Part shown: positions 16,676 to 25,658 of the stretch, one piece after another
Layout: each line of letters begins with the position of its first letter
How positions within the stretch are numbered: position 1 is the first letter of the stretch
NCBI RefSeq assembly: GCF_007748035.1
Contig: NZ_CP036278.1
Span: 5,270,001-5,334,000, forward strand
Direction of reading: 5' to 3'
Source: Aeoliella mucimassa
GTDB taxonomy: Bacteria > Planctomycetota > Planctomycetia > Pirellulales > Lacipirellulaceae
Length of the DNA stretch: 64,000 nucleotides
Program-made: the position numbers and the translations under genes
Notes under the pieces: generated by a model
Databases searched by the model: none
What the model was told of the DNA's origin: nothing
The model's input: only the letters and a program-made list of their open reading frames with translations

Positions 16676-17683
16676 TTAGCTGCGGCCTGGCACCACCAAT
16701 GTGCGTCCCAGTACTTTGCCCGACATAATTTGTTGGACTCGGTCGTCGACTTCGCTGAGACCGATTTCAGTAAGCAAGGTCTCGGGGAGATCGAGTTGCC
16801 AGTCGCCCGACAGTTTGTCCCACATCTCCATCCGCATCGGGCGGGGGCATTTGGCCGAGTCGATACCAGCCAAAGTAACTCCGCGGAGAATGAAGGGATG
16901 CACGGTGAGCGGAAGGTCGGCTCCGGCAACCAGCCCGCAGGCGGTCACGCATCCGCGATGCTTGGTGGAGCGGAGGATGGTGGTCAAAGGAGTACCCCCG
17001 ACCGTATCCACGGCGGCCGCCCATTGCGATTTGAGCAGCGGGCGATCGCTCGTATCGTTCACCGCGTCCCGGCCAACGATCTCGGCAGCACCGAGTTCTT
17101 TGAGCAGCGCTGCTTGCTCCGACTTTCCCGTAACTGCGGTTACCTGGTAACCGAGTTTGGCCAGAATCGCAACGCTCCAGATGCCAACCCCACCAGTTGC
17201 ACCGGTTACGACCACCGGGCCGTCGTCGGGCGTGATGTCGCGATATACGATTTGAGCGACCGACTGCGCGGCGGTGAACCCCGCGGTTCCGATGGCCATG
17301 GCCCGACGGGGATCGAGCGACTCGGGCATCGGCACGACCCAATCAGCTGGTACCCGCACCAACTGCGACCAGCCGCCCCAGGCCTCGGCTCCCAGGCTGT
17401 AGCCGGTGACTAGAACAATATCGCCGACTGCGTAGCGATCGTCGCTCGACTCAACCACTTTGCCGGCGCAATCGATGCCAGGCACGTGCGGCAGCGTACG
17501 GGCGACGCCGGGATGCCCGTTATAGGCCAAGGCGTCTTTGTAGTTCATCGACGAGTACTGCACCTCAATCACCACTTCCCCAGTGGGCAAGTCGTCGAGC
17601 GTGAGCGTTTTAATTTGTTGGGTTACGTCGTCGTTCACACGTTCGACCATAATGGCCTTAAACGGTTCGTTGATTGCAGTCAT
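16676..17683 (-). CDS. Zinc-independent MDR oxidoreductase, YhdH/AcuI-like
   Basis: A 335-residue medium-chain reductase of the YhdH/YhfP group, whose characterised members reduce acryloyl-CoA or quinone-like substrates with NADPH. The N-terminal catalytic fold has SSMNYKDALAYNG and HVPGIDCAGKV; the nucleotide-binding motif is VVVTGATGGVGIWSVAILAKLGY; and the Cys/His zinc ligands of true alcohol dehydrogenases are missing. The ATG at 17683 is five bases after the stop of the pterin dehydratase gene; a GTG three codons earlier overlaps that stop. Substrate not identifiable from sequence. Confidence 0.85.
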   Translation of the reverse strand: MTAINEPFKAIMVERVNDDVTQQIKTLTLDDLPTGEVVIEVQYSSMNYKDALAYNGHPGVARTLPHVPGIDCAGKVVESSDDRYAVGDIVLVTGYSLGAEAWGGWSQLVRVPADWVVPMPESLDPRRAMAIGTAGFTAAQSVAQIVYRDITPDDGPVVVTGATGGVGIWSVAILAKLGYQVTAVTGKSEQAALLKELGAAEIVGRDAVNDTSDRPLLKSQWAAAVDTVGGTPLTTILRSTKHRGCVTACGLVAGADLPLTVHPFILRGVTLAGIDSAKCPRPMRMEMWDKLSGDWQLDLPETLLTEIGLSEVDDRVQQIMSGKVLGRTLVVPGRS

Positions 17684-17688
17684 GTTGA

Positions 17689-18051
17689 TCACTTATCTAG
17701 TTTAATAGGAATCTGGTCGATCTTGGCGGCCAGAATGAAGTCGTTTTCCGAAAGCCCCCCGATAGCGTGGGTCCACAATTCCACCGACAGGTTGCGATAG
17801 CCCTCGAGGTGCAGGTCGGGGTGATGCCCATCCTCCTCCGCGAGTTCAGCACAGCGGTTAAAAAACTGCATGCCGGCCATGAAGCTCTTCACGCACCAAT
17901 CTTTGCGGATTCGCTGGCCATCGTGCGTCAGGTACCAGCCGGAGAGCTCCCCGAGCTGGGCTTCCGCTTCCCCTAGGGTACAGGGATCGACGCCACCTTC
18001 GCAGGGTAGGCACTTTTTGAGGGTTAATTCGTCGGCCGATTGCAATTTCAT
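17689..18051 (-). CDS. phhB: 4a-hydroxytetrahydrobiopterin dehydratase
   Basis: A 120-residue pterin-4a-carbinolamine dehydratase, which recycles the oxidised pterin cofactor of aromatic amino acid hydroxylases. The ATG at 18051 gives the normal family length (MKLQSADELTLKKC). The signature EEDGHHPDLHLEGYRNLSVELWTH, written here in part as EDGHHPD and ELWTHAIGG, contains the catalytic His residues. First gene of a three-gene minus-strand operon with the MDR oxidoreductase and a small unknown protein. No phenylalanine hydroxylase gene is in the window, so the enzyme may serve molybdopterin or another pterin instead. Confidence 0.88.
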   Translation of the reverse strand: MKLQSADELTLKKCLPCEGGVDPCTLGEAEAQLGELSGWYLTHDGQRIRKDWCVKSFMAGMQFFNRCAELAEEDGHHPDLHLEGYRNLSVELWTHAIGGLSENDFILAAKIDQIPIKLDK

Positions 18052-18556
18052 GAGGTAATCCACAGTTCGGGAATAGGAGAACCACCGATTTACGATCCCA
18101 TCCATGTAGAGAAATGGGAAGGGGCCATTCCGACTGGGGAGCAACCCCTCTTCTGGCATGTTAACAAGCCTGGAGGAGATGACAAAGAAGAGCCCAGCGT
18201 CTGATTTCGAGATATTGGAGTGAACTTACAGTGACAACAGTCTGTCACTCCCGAGTTGCACCATCTTGCCCGGAGCTGGGTTTTAACTACTGAAAAACTA
18301 CGGGTTCTTTCCAATTACAAGCTGGGACCCACGAATTGCTTGGGTCAAACACGCTAGTTTGATCGCTTGCCGAGAATTTGTAAGGATCTTCGTGTGCAAC
18401 CTGATCGCTTGCCCACTAAGGCGTAACACCTAGAAGATTACTTACTTTTCCTACATACTTCACAACAAGGGGGCCACCACGTTTGGTGGAACTGATATGC
18501 CTGCCGTATTAAGACTGAATGCCCCCGCTGGCCTCGAACCAACGAATCGCGTTCAT
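18052..18556. other. Intergenic region between divergent genes with hairpins
   Basis: No gene. AGTGACA (18230-18236) and TGTCACT (18243-18249) form a perfect 7-bp hairpin or operator-like dyad, and GATCGCTTGCC occurs twice (about 18361 and 18402). CCACC / GGTGG around 18475-18490 folds just before an alternative ATG at 18497 and would cover its ribosome-binding site. Confidence 0.4.
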
Positions 18557-19150
18557 ATGACAGACAGGAAGTTAAGAGTGGGGCTGTGCATGCCCCATGC
18601 GATAGATTTAGACGCGTACGGCTGCTTGGTGGAACTGGTAGCCCACGCCCAAGTGGTCAGCCAACTCCGATCGCCGGAACAGCTTGTGTCGAAGATGGTT
18701 GCCTGCAGCGTCGAGTTCCTGGTATTGGACGCGAACTGCCTATTCTCGCTCGACATGGAGCTGTTTGCCAAGCAAATCGCCAAACATCAGATTCAGGTGG
18801 TCTTGATTGCTGGGCCGAGCGAAGAGTCGATGCTGCCCGCTTCGCTTGCGCATTTGCCGATCGTGAATCAAACGAGCGAACTGCTCAGTGTGCTAACCGA
18901 CGGTCGCACCTGGCGCGTCGATTCGAATAGCGACAGTCAGGTGACGATTCCTCCCAAGCTAACGCGTCGCGAGCGTCAGGTCTGGCGATTGATTGCAGTT
19001 GGGCAGTCGGTAGCCGAAGTCGCATCGACACTCGGTCTGGCCGAGAGCACGATCGATAGCCACAAGAGCAACCTGATGAAGAAGCTGAACGTGCGGAAGT
19101 CGGTCGACCTGGTGCGACTCGCCTTCCGCTTTGGGGTGGTCGAGTTATAA
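18557..19150 (+). CDS. LuxR-type regulator with atypical receiver
   Basis: A 197-residue regulator (an ATG at 18497 would add 20 residues). The C-terminus is a clear LuxR/FixJ helix-turn-helix: LTRRERQVWRLIAVG, SVAEVASTLGLAESTID and SHKSNLMKKLNVRKS. The N-terminal half has receiver-like spacing but lacks the acidic pair at the first strand (RVGLCMPHA) and the conserved Lys of the fifth strand; an Asp in FLVLDANCL might align with the phosphorylation site. It could therefore respond without classical phosphorylation. No sensor kinase is adjacent. Confidence 0.82.
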   Translation: MTDRKLRVGLCMPHAIDLDAYGCLVELVAHAQVVSQLRSPEQLVSKMVACSVEFLVLDANCLFSLDMELFAKQIAKHQIQVVLIAGPSEESMLPASLAHLPIVNQTSELLSVLTDGRTWRVDSNSDSQVTIPPKLTRRERQVWRLIAVGQSVAEVASTLGLAESTIDSHKSNLMKKLNVRKSVDLVRLAFRFGVVEL

Positions 19151-19163
19151 GCAACTCGCCGCT

Positions 19164-20618
19164 CTACGACTTCTTCATCTCGTTCTTGATCTCTACCAAC
19201 TGAGAATGCTGCGGCATGTTCTTGTAGTAGGGATCGAGCGGATAGCAGCCGCTTACCAGTCCGTTGCGAGGGGCGGTGGTGCAGTCGCTGAACGTGCGGC
19301 AGATTTTTTTGTTGGCCAACGGTCGGCCAGCAAGCACGTCGGCAGGCATTTCGGGATACGACAGCACCATACGCCCCAAGCCGACGAAGTCGGCCTGGCC
19401 TTGGCGGACCACTGCCTGAGCGACGTTGGGCAACCACTGCTGCAGGTAGGTGTAAGCCGATCCCACCACGGCCAGGTTGGGGCAAGCTTGCTTGAGCTTT
19501 GCGGTAATGGCAATTTGACGCGCAACCCCGACCAGTGGATCTTCCGGGGGGGAGTATCCATCGGACGGGGGAAAGATCGCCGGCCGCTGGTAGTGGGGAT
19601 TGTAATAAGGGCTGCCGACCGAGATGCAGACCAGCGGAATGTCGAGCTCTTCCAGCAACTTCAGGAAGGCAATCGGTTCCGTCAAATCGACATCGAGCCC
19701 GGTGCCATCGCCGCCGAAGGCGTGGGCGTATTTGCCGTTGGCCTCGAGCATCGGAACCCCACGACCATCTTCGCCCGGCTTGAAGGGTGGCCAATCCGTC
19801 GCGCTCAGTCGCACCCCGATCAGCAGTTCGGGACGAGCCTGACGCAGCCGAGCCACGATTTCGCGGAGGAATCGAGTGCGATTCTCTAAGCTACCACCGA
19901 ACGGGCCGGGACGGTCGAATGCGCTGAGGAACTCGTGCCCCAGGTACCCGTGGCAGTGCTTGAGGTCGACAAAGTGGAATCCCATGTCGGCTGCGGCAAT
20001 ACCGGCTTGCACGAATTGCTCGATAAGCGTTTCGATCTCTTCGTCGGTCATCACATGCAGCGAGTCGGCGACGCCAAACTTCTCGTCGAGCACCGGATGG
20101 CGATAGAGCACCATCGGCTCGAGCTTACGCTTATCGTTCGGGCGGGCGAAACGCCCGGAGTGGGTGAGCTGTAGTCCTACCAGCAGGTCGTCGGCCGAGC
20201 CGCAATGCTCTTCGTGTTGCTCGACCAGAAAAGTTCGCAGTCCGTGGATGGCTTCGGCGGTCTCGTCGTTGAGCCACACCTGGTTGGGGTTCGCCCGGCC
20301 AGCGTGTGTAACGGCCACCGCTTCGCCGCCCCAGATGAGCTTGGCTCCGCTCAAACCAAAGTTGCCCCACCGACGACGAGTGAGTTCGGTTGGCATTCCG
20401 TTGACTTCGCCATCCCATCCTTCCATCGGAAGGATGCAGTAGCGATTACCAATTTTCCGCCCCCCCAGCTCGTACGGCTGGGCCATCGGCGACGTGTCGC
20501 CCGACTCCAACTCGGCTTCAAACGGCATCTCGATACCGAGAGACTTCAGATGGGCGGTAAAATCGTCCGCTGTTCGCAAGCGGGCAACGCGAGTGTAGTT
20601 AACGGCTGAAGCAGACAT
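19164..20618 (-). CDS. NADH:flavin oxidoreductase, old yellow enzyme family
   Basis: A 484-residue FMN TIM-barrel protein related to the OYE/2,4-dienoyl-CoA reductase family, longer than a single-domain OYE (about 360) but without a visible second nucleotide-binding domain. Motifs include ILPMEGWDG near the start, [34 protein letters not shown], the barrel signature [12 protein letters not shown], and [18 protein letters not shown] near the end. A C-terminal Cys trio ([19 protein letters not shown]) is where 2,4-dienoyl-CoA reductases place their Fe-S ligands, but the spacing differs. Substrate unknown. It converges with the LuxR gene. Confidence 0.85.
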   Translation of the reverse strand: MSASAVNYTRVARLRTADDFTAHLKSLGIEMPFEAELESGDTSPMAQPYELGGRKIGNRYCILPMEGWDGEVNGMPTELTRRRWGNFGLSGAKLIWGGEAVAVTHAGRANPNQVWLNDETAEAIHGLRTFLVEQHEEHCGSADDLLVGLQLTHSGRFARPNDKRKLEPMVLYRHPVLDEKFGVADSLHVMTDEEIETLIEQFVQAGIAAADMGFHFVDLKHCHGYLGHEFLSAFDRPGPFGGSLENRTRFLREIVARLRQARPELLIGVRLSATDWPPFKPGEDGRGVPMLEANGKYAHAFGGDGTGLDVDLTEPIAFLKLLEELDIPLVCISVGSPYYNPHYQRPAIFPPSDGYSPPEDPLVGVARQIAITAKLKQACPNLAVVGSAYTYLQQWLPNVAQAVVRQGQADFVGLGRMVLSYPEMPADVLAGRPLANKKICRTFSDCTTAPRNGLVSGCYPLDPYYKNMPQHSQLVEIKNEMKKS

Positions 20619-20726
20619 GGCAACCAGCGAGGGGAGATAAGTAATAAAACTTTAAGATAAGCGATCGCGCCATGCGAGTGTAGCAGGCCCTTGGTCACCT
20701 GCTCGCAGTTCGCGGCTAACGGTCGA

Positions 20727-21683
20727 CTATCGCTGTTTCGGGGCTTCGACCACGCGGTCCTTGGCCTGCTTGTGATCGACGAAGTGAGGATGGGGAACCG
20801 AACTGCGGCGTCGCTGCTGCTTCATCTCAGCCAAGTTCTCGCGATCGCTAACCGGCTCTTCCTGCTCGATGCCGCGCCAAATGCCTTCGATGTAGCCCAC
20901 TAGGTTATGGTCGGAGAAATGATCGATTCGCAGCCGCGTGAGGCCTTTTACAAAACCTCGCACCCGGTCGCGGAATCGCCACCACCCCTGCAGATTGCGG
21001 ATCCGCCCGACGCTGTCGAGGTACATTTCTTGCCCCGCATGGCGATACCCCATCCAACGCGGCGGCACCCGGGGCACAATGTCGTTGTTATTAACCCAGC
21101 GGTAGTAATTCATCCGAACGTAGTTCACGTACCGGCGATCCCCTACTCGCGGCGAGCCATACGTGAACAGCCCTTCGGGATTCGAAGGAATGTGCGATAG
21201 CTTGCACCGCCCCGCGCAGATGGCTGCCATGGCTCCGCCGAGCGAATGTCCGGCAAACCACAAGGGTCGCTCATTACTCAACAAGGCCTGTTCCAGACGG
21301 GGCCAAAGGTCGTCGACCTCGCGTTTGAATCCCCGATGGACGTGCCCTACGGTCTCGGCCACGGCGGCTATCGCATCGAGGTCGGCTTGAATATCGTTCC
21401 ACTCATTGGGCTCGGTGCCGCGGCAAACCACCACCGCATCGTGTTGATTTCCAAAAACGTAGGCCTGGGCCCCGTCGCGGTCGTAGTACCGCACATCGTC
21501 CAGCCCCATCTCGTTGGCAAACACGCCGGCTTCGCCCCGAGGCATGTACGAAATGTAGGACAATTCAGCAAAAAGCAGCGATTGCCGCAGCAGGCTCATT
21601 TCGCGGATCGGCCCAGTGACCACCGAACGCAGGGTAAAAGTACTGGCGTCATTCTGCTGCGAGTTCTGCTGTGTTTCTGCCAT
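20727..21683 (-). CDS. Class 3 lipase family protein
   Basis: A 318-residue alpha/beta-hydrolase of the fungal lipase (Lipase_3) family. From the ATG at 21683 the nucleophile is Ser147 in WFAGHSLGGAMA; the Asp is in NNNDIVPRVPP and the His in IDHFSDHNLVGYI. The oxyanion region is VVVCRGTEPNEW. No signal peptide is present with this start; a 33-residue upstream extension carries no clear signal either, so it may be cytoplasmic or membrane-associated. Probably acts on glycerides or similar esters. The final 40 residues are basic and Gln-rich. Confidence 0.87.
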   Translation of the reverse strand: MAETQQNSQQNDASTFTLRSVVTGPIREMSLLRQSLLFAELSYISYMPRGEAGVFANEMGLDDVRYYDRDGAQAYVFGNQHDAVVVCRGTEPNEWNDIQADLDAIAAVAETVGHVHRGFKREVDDLWPRLEQALLSNERPLWFAGHSLGGAMAAICAGRCKLSHIPSNPEGLFTYGSPRVGDRRYVNYVRMNYYRWVNNNDIVPRVPPRWMGYRHAGQEMYLDSVGRIRNLQGWWRFRDRVRGFVKGLTRLRIDHFSDHNLVGYIEGIWRGIEQEEPVSDRENLAEMKQQRRRSSVPHPHFVDHKQAKDRVVEAPKQR

Positions 21684-22032
21684 GCAATCACGTGCCAGTC
21701 GGGCACCTCCGGTAGCTGAGTAGTTAAAAACCAATCTAATCGCTGGCAGGCATCTCCTCAAGGCGAATCGGGGCGCAAACACTTGGAAACAAAGGGGTTA
21801 GAGCCACCATGAGCCATTTATGGACTGGCACTTTGTCCGGTTGCAGATTGCCGCGGTCGCCGACCACCACCTGCCCGCCAGAACGTCCTTATCGACTTTG
21901 TGAAGCACCATACCGCCGCAAGATTTCTTTCCTCGGAGAAGTTTGACCTTTGCTAAGTACCAATGTTAAGATTCACCTCAAGATTTTTCAGTATTCCCTC
22001 CCCCCTTTCCCCCTCTACGGAACACTTACGCT
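21684..22032 (+). promoter_or_regulatory. Divergent intergenic region; promoter at 21943-21971
   Basis: Between a lipase gene and a thioredoxin gene. TTGACC (21943-21948), a 17-base spacer and TTAAGA (21966-21971) form a moderate promoter for the gene at 22033, followed by a pyrimidine-rich leader (CCCTCCCCCCTTTCCCCC). Nothing else is recognised. Confidence 0.45.
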
Positions 22033-23202
22033 ATGCGTACACCCACCTTCCTAACGCTGCTCGTTGCGGTTGCCCTGATGCAATCCGCCGCCTTCGGTCA
22101 AGAAGCCGCCGAAGAAACCACTCAAGAACCTGAAAAGATGACCGTTGGCTCGGTAGCTCCTCCGATTGATATCGAGCATTGGATTAGCACCGGCAATGGC
22201 AAGTTCGAACCGATCAACGAATTTGAACCTGGCAATGTTTACATTGTTGAGTTCTGGGCCACTTGGTGCGGTCCTTGCGTTGCTAGCATGCCTCACTTGG
22301 TGGAGACTCAAGAGAAGTACGCCGACAAAGGCGTGACCATCATCAGCGTCAGCGACGAACCACTCGACACGGTTACCACCTTCCTGGAACGCGAAGTTCG
22401 CTCGGCCGAACCCGAAGCTCAGGTGCAAACCTATGGTGAGCTGACCAGTGCTTACTGCCTGACGACTGACCCCGATAGCTCGGTGAAGAAAGACTACTTC
22501 CTGGCTGCCGGTCAACGCGGTATTCCTTGTGCGTTCATCGTTGGTAAAGATGGCCACATCGAATGGTTTGGTCACCCCATGGCCATGGACAAGACTCTGG
22601 AACTGGTTGTCACCGATCAATGGGATCGTGAAGCAGAACAAGCAGCCGGCGAGAAGATCGAAGCGATCACTCAAGCTGCTTCGCAAGCCGCTCAAACTGG
22701 TGACTACGCTAAGTTCGATGAGTTGCTGGCCGAACTCAAAGGCATGGATCTTCCTCCGGGAGCCGCTGAATCGGTACCTGGTCAGATCGAAATGCTCAGC
22801 CGCATCGAAATGATCTCGAAGTGCACCAATGCCCCTGCGGAAGTGGTTGCCATGCTGAAGGATAAGGGTGCCGACATGGAAACCCGCGACCTGGGCATCA
22901 TGGCTTCGAGCATCGCCCGCAATAAGGACATCGATGCCGAACTGTTCACCACGCTCACTGGTTTGCTGGCCGATCGCCTGGAAGCTGGTCAAGACGCGTT
23001 GGCCCTGAGCAATCTGCTGGCCACGATGCATGCCGCTCAAGGCGACTGGGACAAGGCCATCGAGTTCCAAGAGAAGGCCGTCGAGGCCGCTGGCAGTGCT
23101 GGCCAAGCCAATTCGGCTCAGCTGAAGCGGATCATGGAGAGCACCCTCCAGCGGTACCAAGAAGAGAAAGCCAAAGAAGAAGCGACCACCGACGAAACCT
23201 AA
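22033..23202 (+). CDS. Exported TlpA-like thioredoxin-fold protein
   Basis: A 389-residue protein with a signal peptide (MRTPTFLTLLVAVALMQSAA, cleavage after FGQ). The thioredoxin/TlpA domain spans about residues 40-200, with the redox motif Cys79-Gly-Pro-Cys82 in EFWATWCGPC and the cis-Pro loop RGIPCAFIVGKDG. A helical C-terminal part of about 180 residues includes a TPR-like repeat (QGDWDKAIEFQEKAVEAAG). It probably reduces disulfides or haem-binding Cys pairs outside the cytoplasm, which fits the many haem c and Cys-rich exported proteins nearby. A strong terminator follows. Confidence 0.88.
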   Translation: MRTPTFLTLLVAVALMQSAAFGQEAAEETTQEPEKMTVGSVAPPIDIEHWISTGNGKFEPINEFEPGNVYIVEFWATWCGPCVASMPHLVETQEKYADKGVTIISVSDEPLDTVTTFLEREVRSAEPEAQVQTYGELTSAYCLTTDPDSSVKKDYFLAAGQRGIPCAFIVGKDGHIEWFGHPMAMDKTLELVVTDQWDREAEQAAGEKIEAITQAASQAAQTGDYAKFDELLAELKGMDLPPGAAESVPGQIEMLSRIEMISKCTNAPAEVVAMLKDKGADMETRDLGIMASSIARNKDIDAELFTTLTGLLADRLEAGQDALALSNLLATMHAAQGDWDKAIEFQEKAVEAAGSAGQANSAQLKRIMESTLQRYQEEKAKEEATTDET

Positions 23203-23234
23203 GCCTTTCGTCGCAAACCGCTACTAAAACAAAA

Positions 23235-23277
23235 AACCACCGCCGGACCTTGGTATGGGCCGACGGTGGTTTTTTTA
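23235..23277 (+). terminator. Intrinsic terminator of the TlpA-like gene
   Basis: AACCACCG pairs with CGGTGGTT, with further CCGG/GGCC pairing inside the loop, and is followed by a T-run. The A-rich left flank could let it serve the minus strand too. Confidence 0.82.
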
Positions 23278-23323
23278 TTCTCTTTGCCAGCTAGCAACTT
23301 ACAGTTAGCTGGTTTTGCTTCAC

Positions 23324-23851
23324 TTAGTTGCAGCCGCAGCTGGGGGCAACGCCACAGCTGGGTTCGCAACCGCAGGTCGGCTCGCAGCAGTCACAGCAGC
23401 TGTGACGGTGCAAGAGACCCTTAAGCTTGCCGAGGATGCGGCAGCGAGGAGCACATGGATCGCAGCAGGTGGGCTCCGGTGCGCAGCAGGTAGGCTCAGC
23501 GGCACAGCAGCTTGGCTCTGGAGCACAGCAAGTGGGCTCAGAAGCGCAGCAAGTGGGCTCGCAGCATACCGGTTCGCAGCAACGATTACGGTGGAACATA
23601 CCCTTCAGCTTGCTGAGCAGACCGCAACGGGGTGCACAGCAGGGATCGCAGCAATCCATTTCGCAACCACAAGTGGGCTCAACTGCACAGCAGCTAGGCT
23701 CACAACCACAAGTAGGTTCAACACAACAGCTCGGCTCGCAGCCGCCACAACAGCCACCGAACAGCCCAAAGCAGGCGTCGGCGTTTTGGGCGCTGGAGAG
23801 CACGAGGGCGGCGCCTAGAAACAGCGACGCCAAAACGGCACGACTCTTCAT
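23324..23851 (-). CDS. Secreted Cys-rich repeat protein
   Basis: A 175-residue protein with a signal peptide ([17 protein letters not shown]) and 42 cysteines, about a quarter of all residues. The mature part is built from short units such as EPTCC, EPSCC and EPTCGC, with two longer spacers that repeat each other: [20 protein letters not shown] and [20 protein letters not shown]. The latter basic, amphipathic spacers may be membrane- or DNA-binding, or simply linkers. The layout suggests dense disulfide cross-linking or metal binding at the cell surface. Planctomycete walls are known to contain Cys-rich protein; that this is such a protein is inference. Confidence 0.8.
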   Translation of the reverse strand: MKSRAVLASLFLGAALVLSSAQNADACFGLFGGCCGGCEPSCCVEPTCGCEPSCCAVEPTCGCEMDCCDPCCAPRCGLLSKLKGMFHRNRCCEPVCCEPTCCASEPTCCAPEPSCCAAEPTCCAPEPTCCDPCAPRCRILGKLKGLLHRHSCCDCCEPTCGCEPSCGVAPSCGCN

Positions 23852-24558
23852 TTGTAACGCTCCTCAAAACATACAGGGGGAGAGGGAAACACTCTTCAAT
23901 TACGAAACTGGTGGCAGTTGCTATCGTCATGGCACGAGCGACGAATTGGACGCACCGCATTGCTGATGGTGCCGACCTGGGTCGTCGTAACTCTCGGCCT
24001 GACGTGGCACGATACCACTCAGTCCACCAGCGTTATCGACAACCTTACCTGCCACGTTTGGGCAAGCGTCATAGTTTTCTCATTTTGCCCGCTCTGGCTC
24101 GCCGGCTGTAACAACCCTGCAGGTTATGCAGCTGCCGTGGTCGGGTTGTAACGATTGGCGACGACCGGTGAACTGAAGCACCTGCCGACAGCATGGCCAG
24201 TGTCGAGCACAAAAGACTCCCCGACCATCTGTTCGCGTAGCAAGCATTAGAAGCACTACAGGTCCGAGGCCTGTTCCCCGTCACAACCATTGCAACCGGA
24301 TCGTTGACCTCAATGACTTCATCGCTAGGGCGATCAAAATCCCGACCTTTGGATCTAGGTACCACATAGTTAACTCAAAGGCAGGGAAATTCTAAGACTT
24401 GATTGAACTTCCCTGGCTCGCACGAATGATCTACTCTCTGGCGAGACGGATCGAAGTCGCGGGGGCAATCAACACACACACACAGACTCGCTTGCTGTGC
24501 CCCTGCTGCACCACCCTTAAACCCTTAAGCGTTGATGCAAGCGAGGAGGATTCTTGCA
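23852..24558. other. Intergenic region of 700 bases without a clear gene
   Basis: I see no supported gene. A 77-codon plus-strand frame at 23918-24151 starting with TTG is partly hydrophobic but has no ribosome-binding site. ACACACACACAC at 24471-24482 is a short microsatellite. Confidence 0.4.
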
Positions 24559-24864
24559 ATGTCTCCACAGTCGGTACCAGCTACACTACGGCGTTCAGAG
24601 CTCGGCAAACTCGTCGACTTGTTTGTCAGCGAATTACCACTTCGGTTGTCGGTAATCGAGCAGCTCGTCTCGGCCAACGATCGAGAGTCGCTCTGCCGAG
24701 CGGCCCACCAATTAAAGAGTTCAGCAGGCAGCTATGGTTTTGGCGACCTCTGCCTGTACGCTGGTCGCGTCGAGGCCTTGTGCCGCTCGTCGCAGACCTC
24801 GCAAGAACTGTTGCTCGAAGCGGTCGACGAGTTACTCGACCAAGCTCACCGAGTCGCTGCCTAA
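24559..24864 (+). CDS. Histidine-containing phosphotransfer (HPt) protein
   Basis: A 101-residue single-domain HPt protein. AGGAGG lies 9 bases before the ATG at 24559, which decides the start. The phospho-acceptor His50 is in the signature LCRAAHQLKSSAGSYGFGDL, with the conserved Lys and Ser/Gly of the family. It would relay phosphate between a hybrid histidine kinase and a response regulator. Neither partner is adjacent, so it is an orphan phosphotransfer protein. Confidence 0.88.
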   Translation: MSPQSVPATLRRSELGKLVDLFVSELPLRLSVIEQLVSANDRESLCRAAHQLKSSAGSYGFGDLCLYAGRVEALCRSSQTSQELLLEAVDELLDQAHRVAA

Positions 24865-24899
24865 TACCAGGCGGCGCTGGCAAAAAGCTAACGGGCGGA

Positions 24900-25646
24900 T
24901 TATTCGTGGGGACGCCAGAGCTTGGCGTTGGGCATCTCGACCTCGGTCGGCCAGGTTCCGCGGCGAACGTCTAGCTTGAGCACAAACTTCGCGTGATCGT
25001 GCCGACTTGGGATCATTCCCCGGCTAAAACTACCTGCGCGCTCGTTCTCGAACTGCGGAAAGTAGTCGCCGACCGAGTCGTCGGAGCTGCGGGCGCGGAT
25101 GGGAATCATGAGCGTTTTCCACTGCCCAGTAGCTTCGGGAAACTCGCACGTGATTGCTAGCACGTGATCCTGGGTGCCATCGATCTGGCGAAACAGGTAC
25201 TCGTCGAAACGGAAGTTCACATCCTGTTCACCGCGGTGCACGTCTTGCTGCCCCGGCTTGCTCCACACAATCTCCGCCCCTTCCGCGGCGAGTTTCTCCG
25301 GCGCGACGCCTGTCACCGCTACCGCTTGCTTACCCGAGACCCCGAGCAAGTCGTTCCAACTAAGTGTCACCGTGCCCGATCTCGGCTTCTTCCGTTGGCC
25401 GACGTAGACCACCGTGTCGCTCTCGACCGAGATCTCCAGGTCGCCGATGAGCCCAAGCTCGTTCCGGTCGATCGGGGCTGACATGACGATCCACGTAACC
25501 ATGGCGAAGCCCAGCCCGAGAGCAAGCAGCAATAGCCGCACCCCAAGTTTTCCTGAGAGCGAGGCCGAGGGTCCCGGAGGGTGTGGGGCGGAATCGCGGG
25601 AAGGCTCGGCCGCGTCGCTTTCGGGTGCTGTGGATGTTGTCGCCAT
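24900..25646 (-). CDS. Unrecognised membrane-anchored protein
   Basis: A 248-residue protein with a Pro/Ser-rich cytoplasmic start, one membrane segment (LGVRLLLLALGLGFAMVTWIVM, about residues 34-55) and a beta-rich outer part of about 190 residues. Conserved-looking stretches are VVYVGQRKKPRSGTVTLSW and FRFDEYLFRQIDG. No family recognised. It begins 12 bases after the stop of the SDR gene and likely shares its transcript. Confidence 0.65.
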   Translation of the reverse strand: MATTSTAPESDAAEPSRDSAPHPPGPSASLSGKLGVRLLLLALGLGFAMVTWIVMSAPIDRNELGLIGDLEISVESDTVVYVGQRKKPRSGTVTLSWNDLLGVSGKQAVAVTGVAPEKLAAEGAEIVWSKPGQQDVHRGEQDVNFRFDEYLFRQIDGTQDHVLAITCEFPEATGQWKTLMIPIRARSSDDSVGDYFPQFENERAGSFSRGMIPSRHDHAKFVLKLDVRRGTWPTEVEMPNAKLWRPHE

Positions 25647-25658
25647 GGTATTTGCTCC

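Noticed and set aside
21820-21850. Second sigma-54 promoter candidate (TGGCAC ... TTGCA)
   Set aside because: The spacer between the elements is 9 bases rather than 5.
23918-24151. Hydrophobic 77-codon frame
   Set aside because: TTG start, no ribosome-binding site, no family; judged chance.
24465-24485. AC dinucleotide run
   Set aside because: Only about six units, outside any gene; not enough to propose phase variation.
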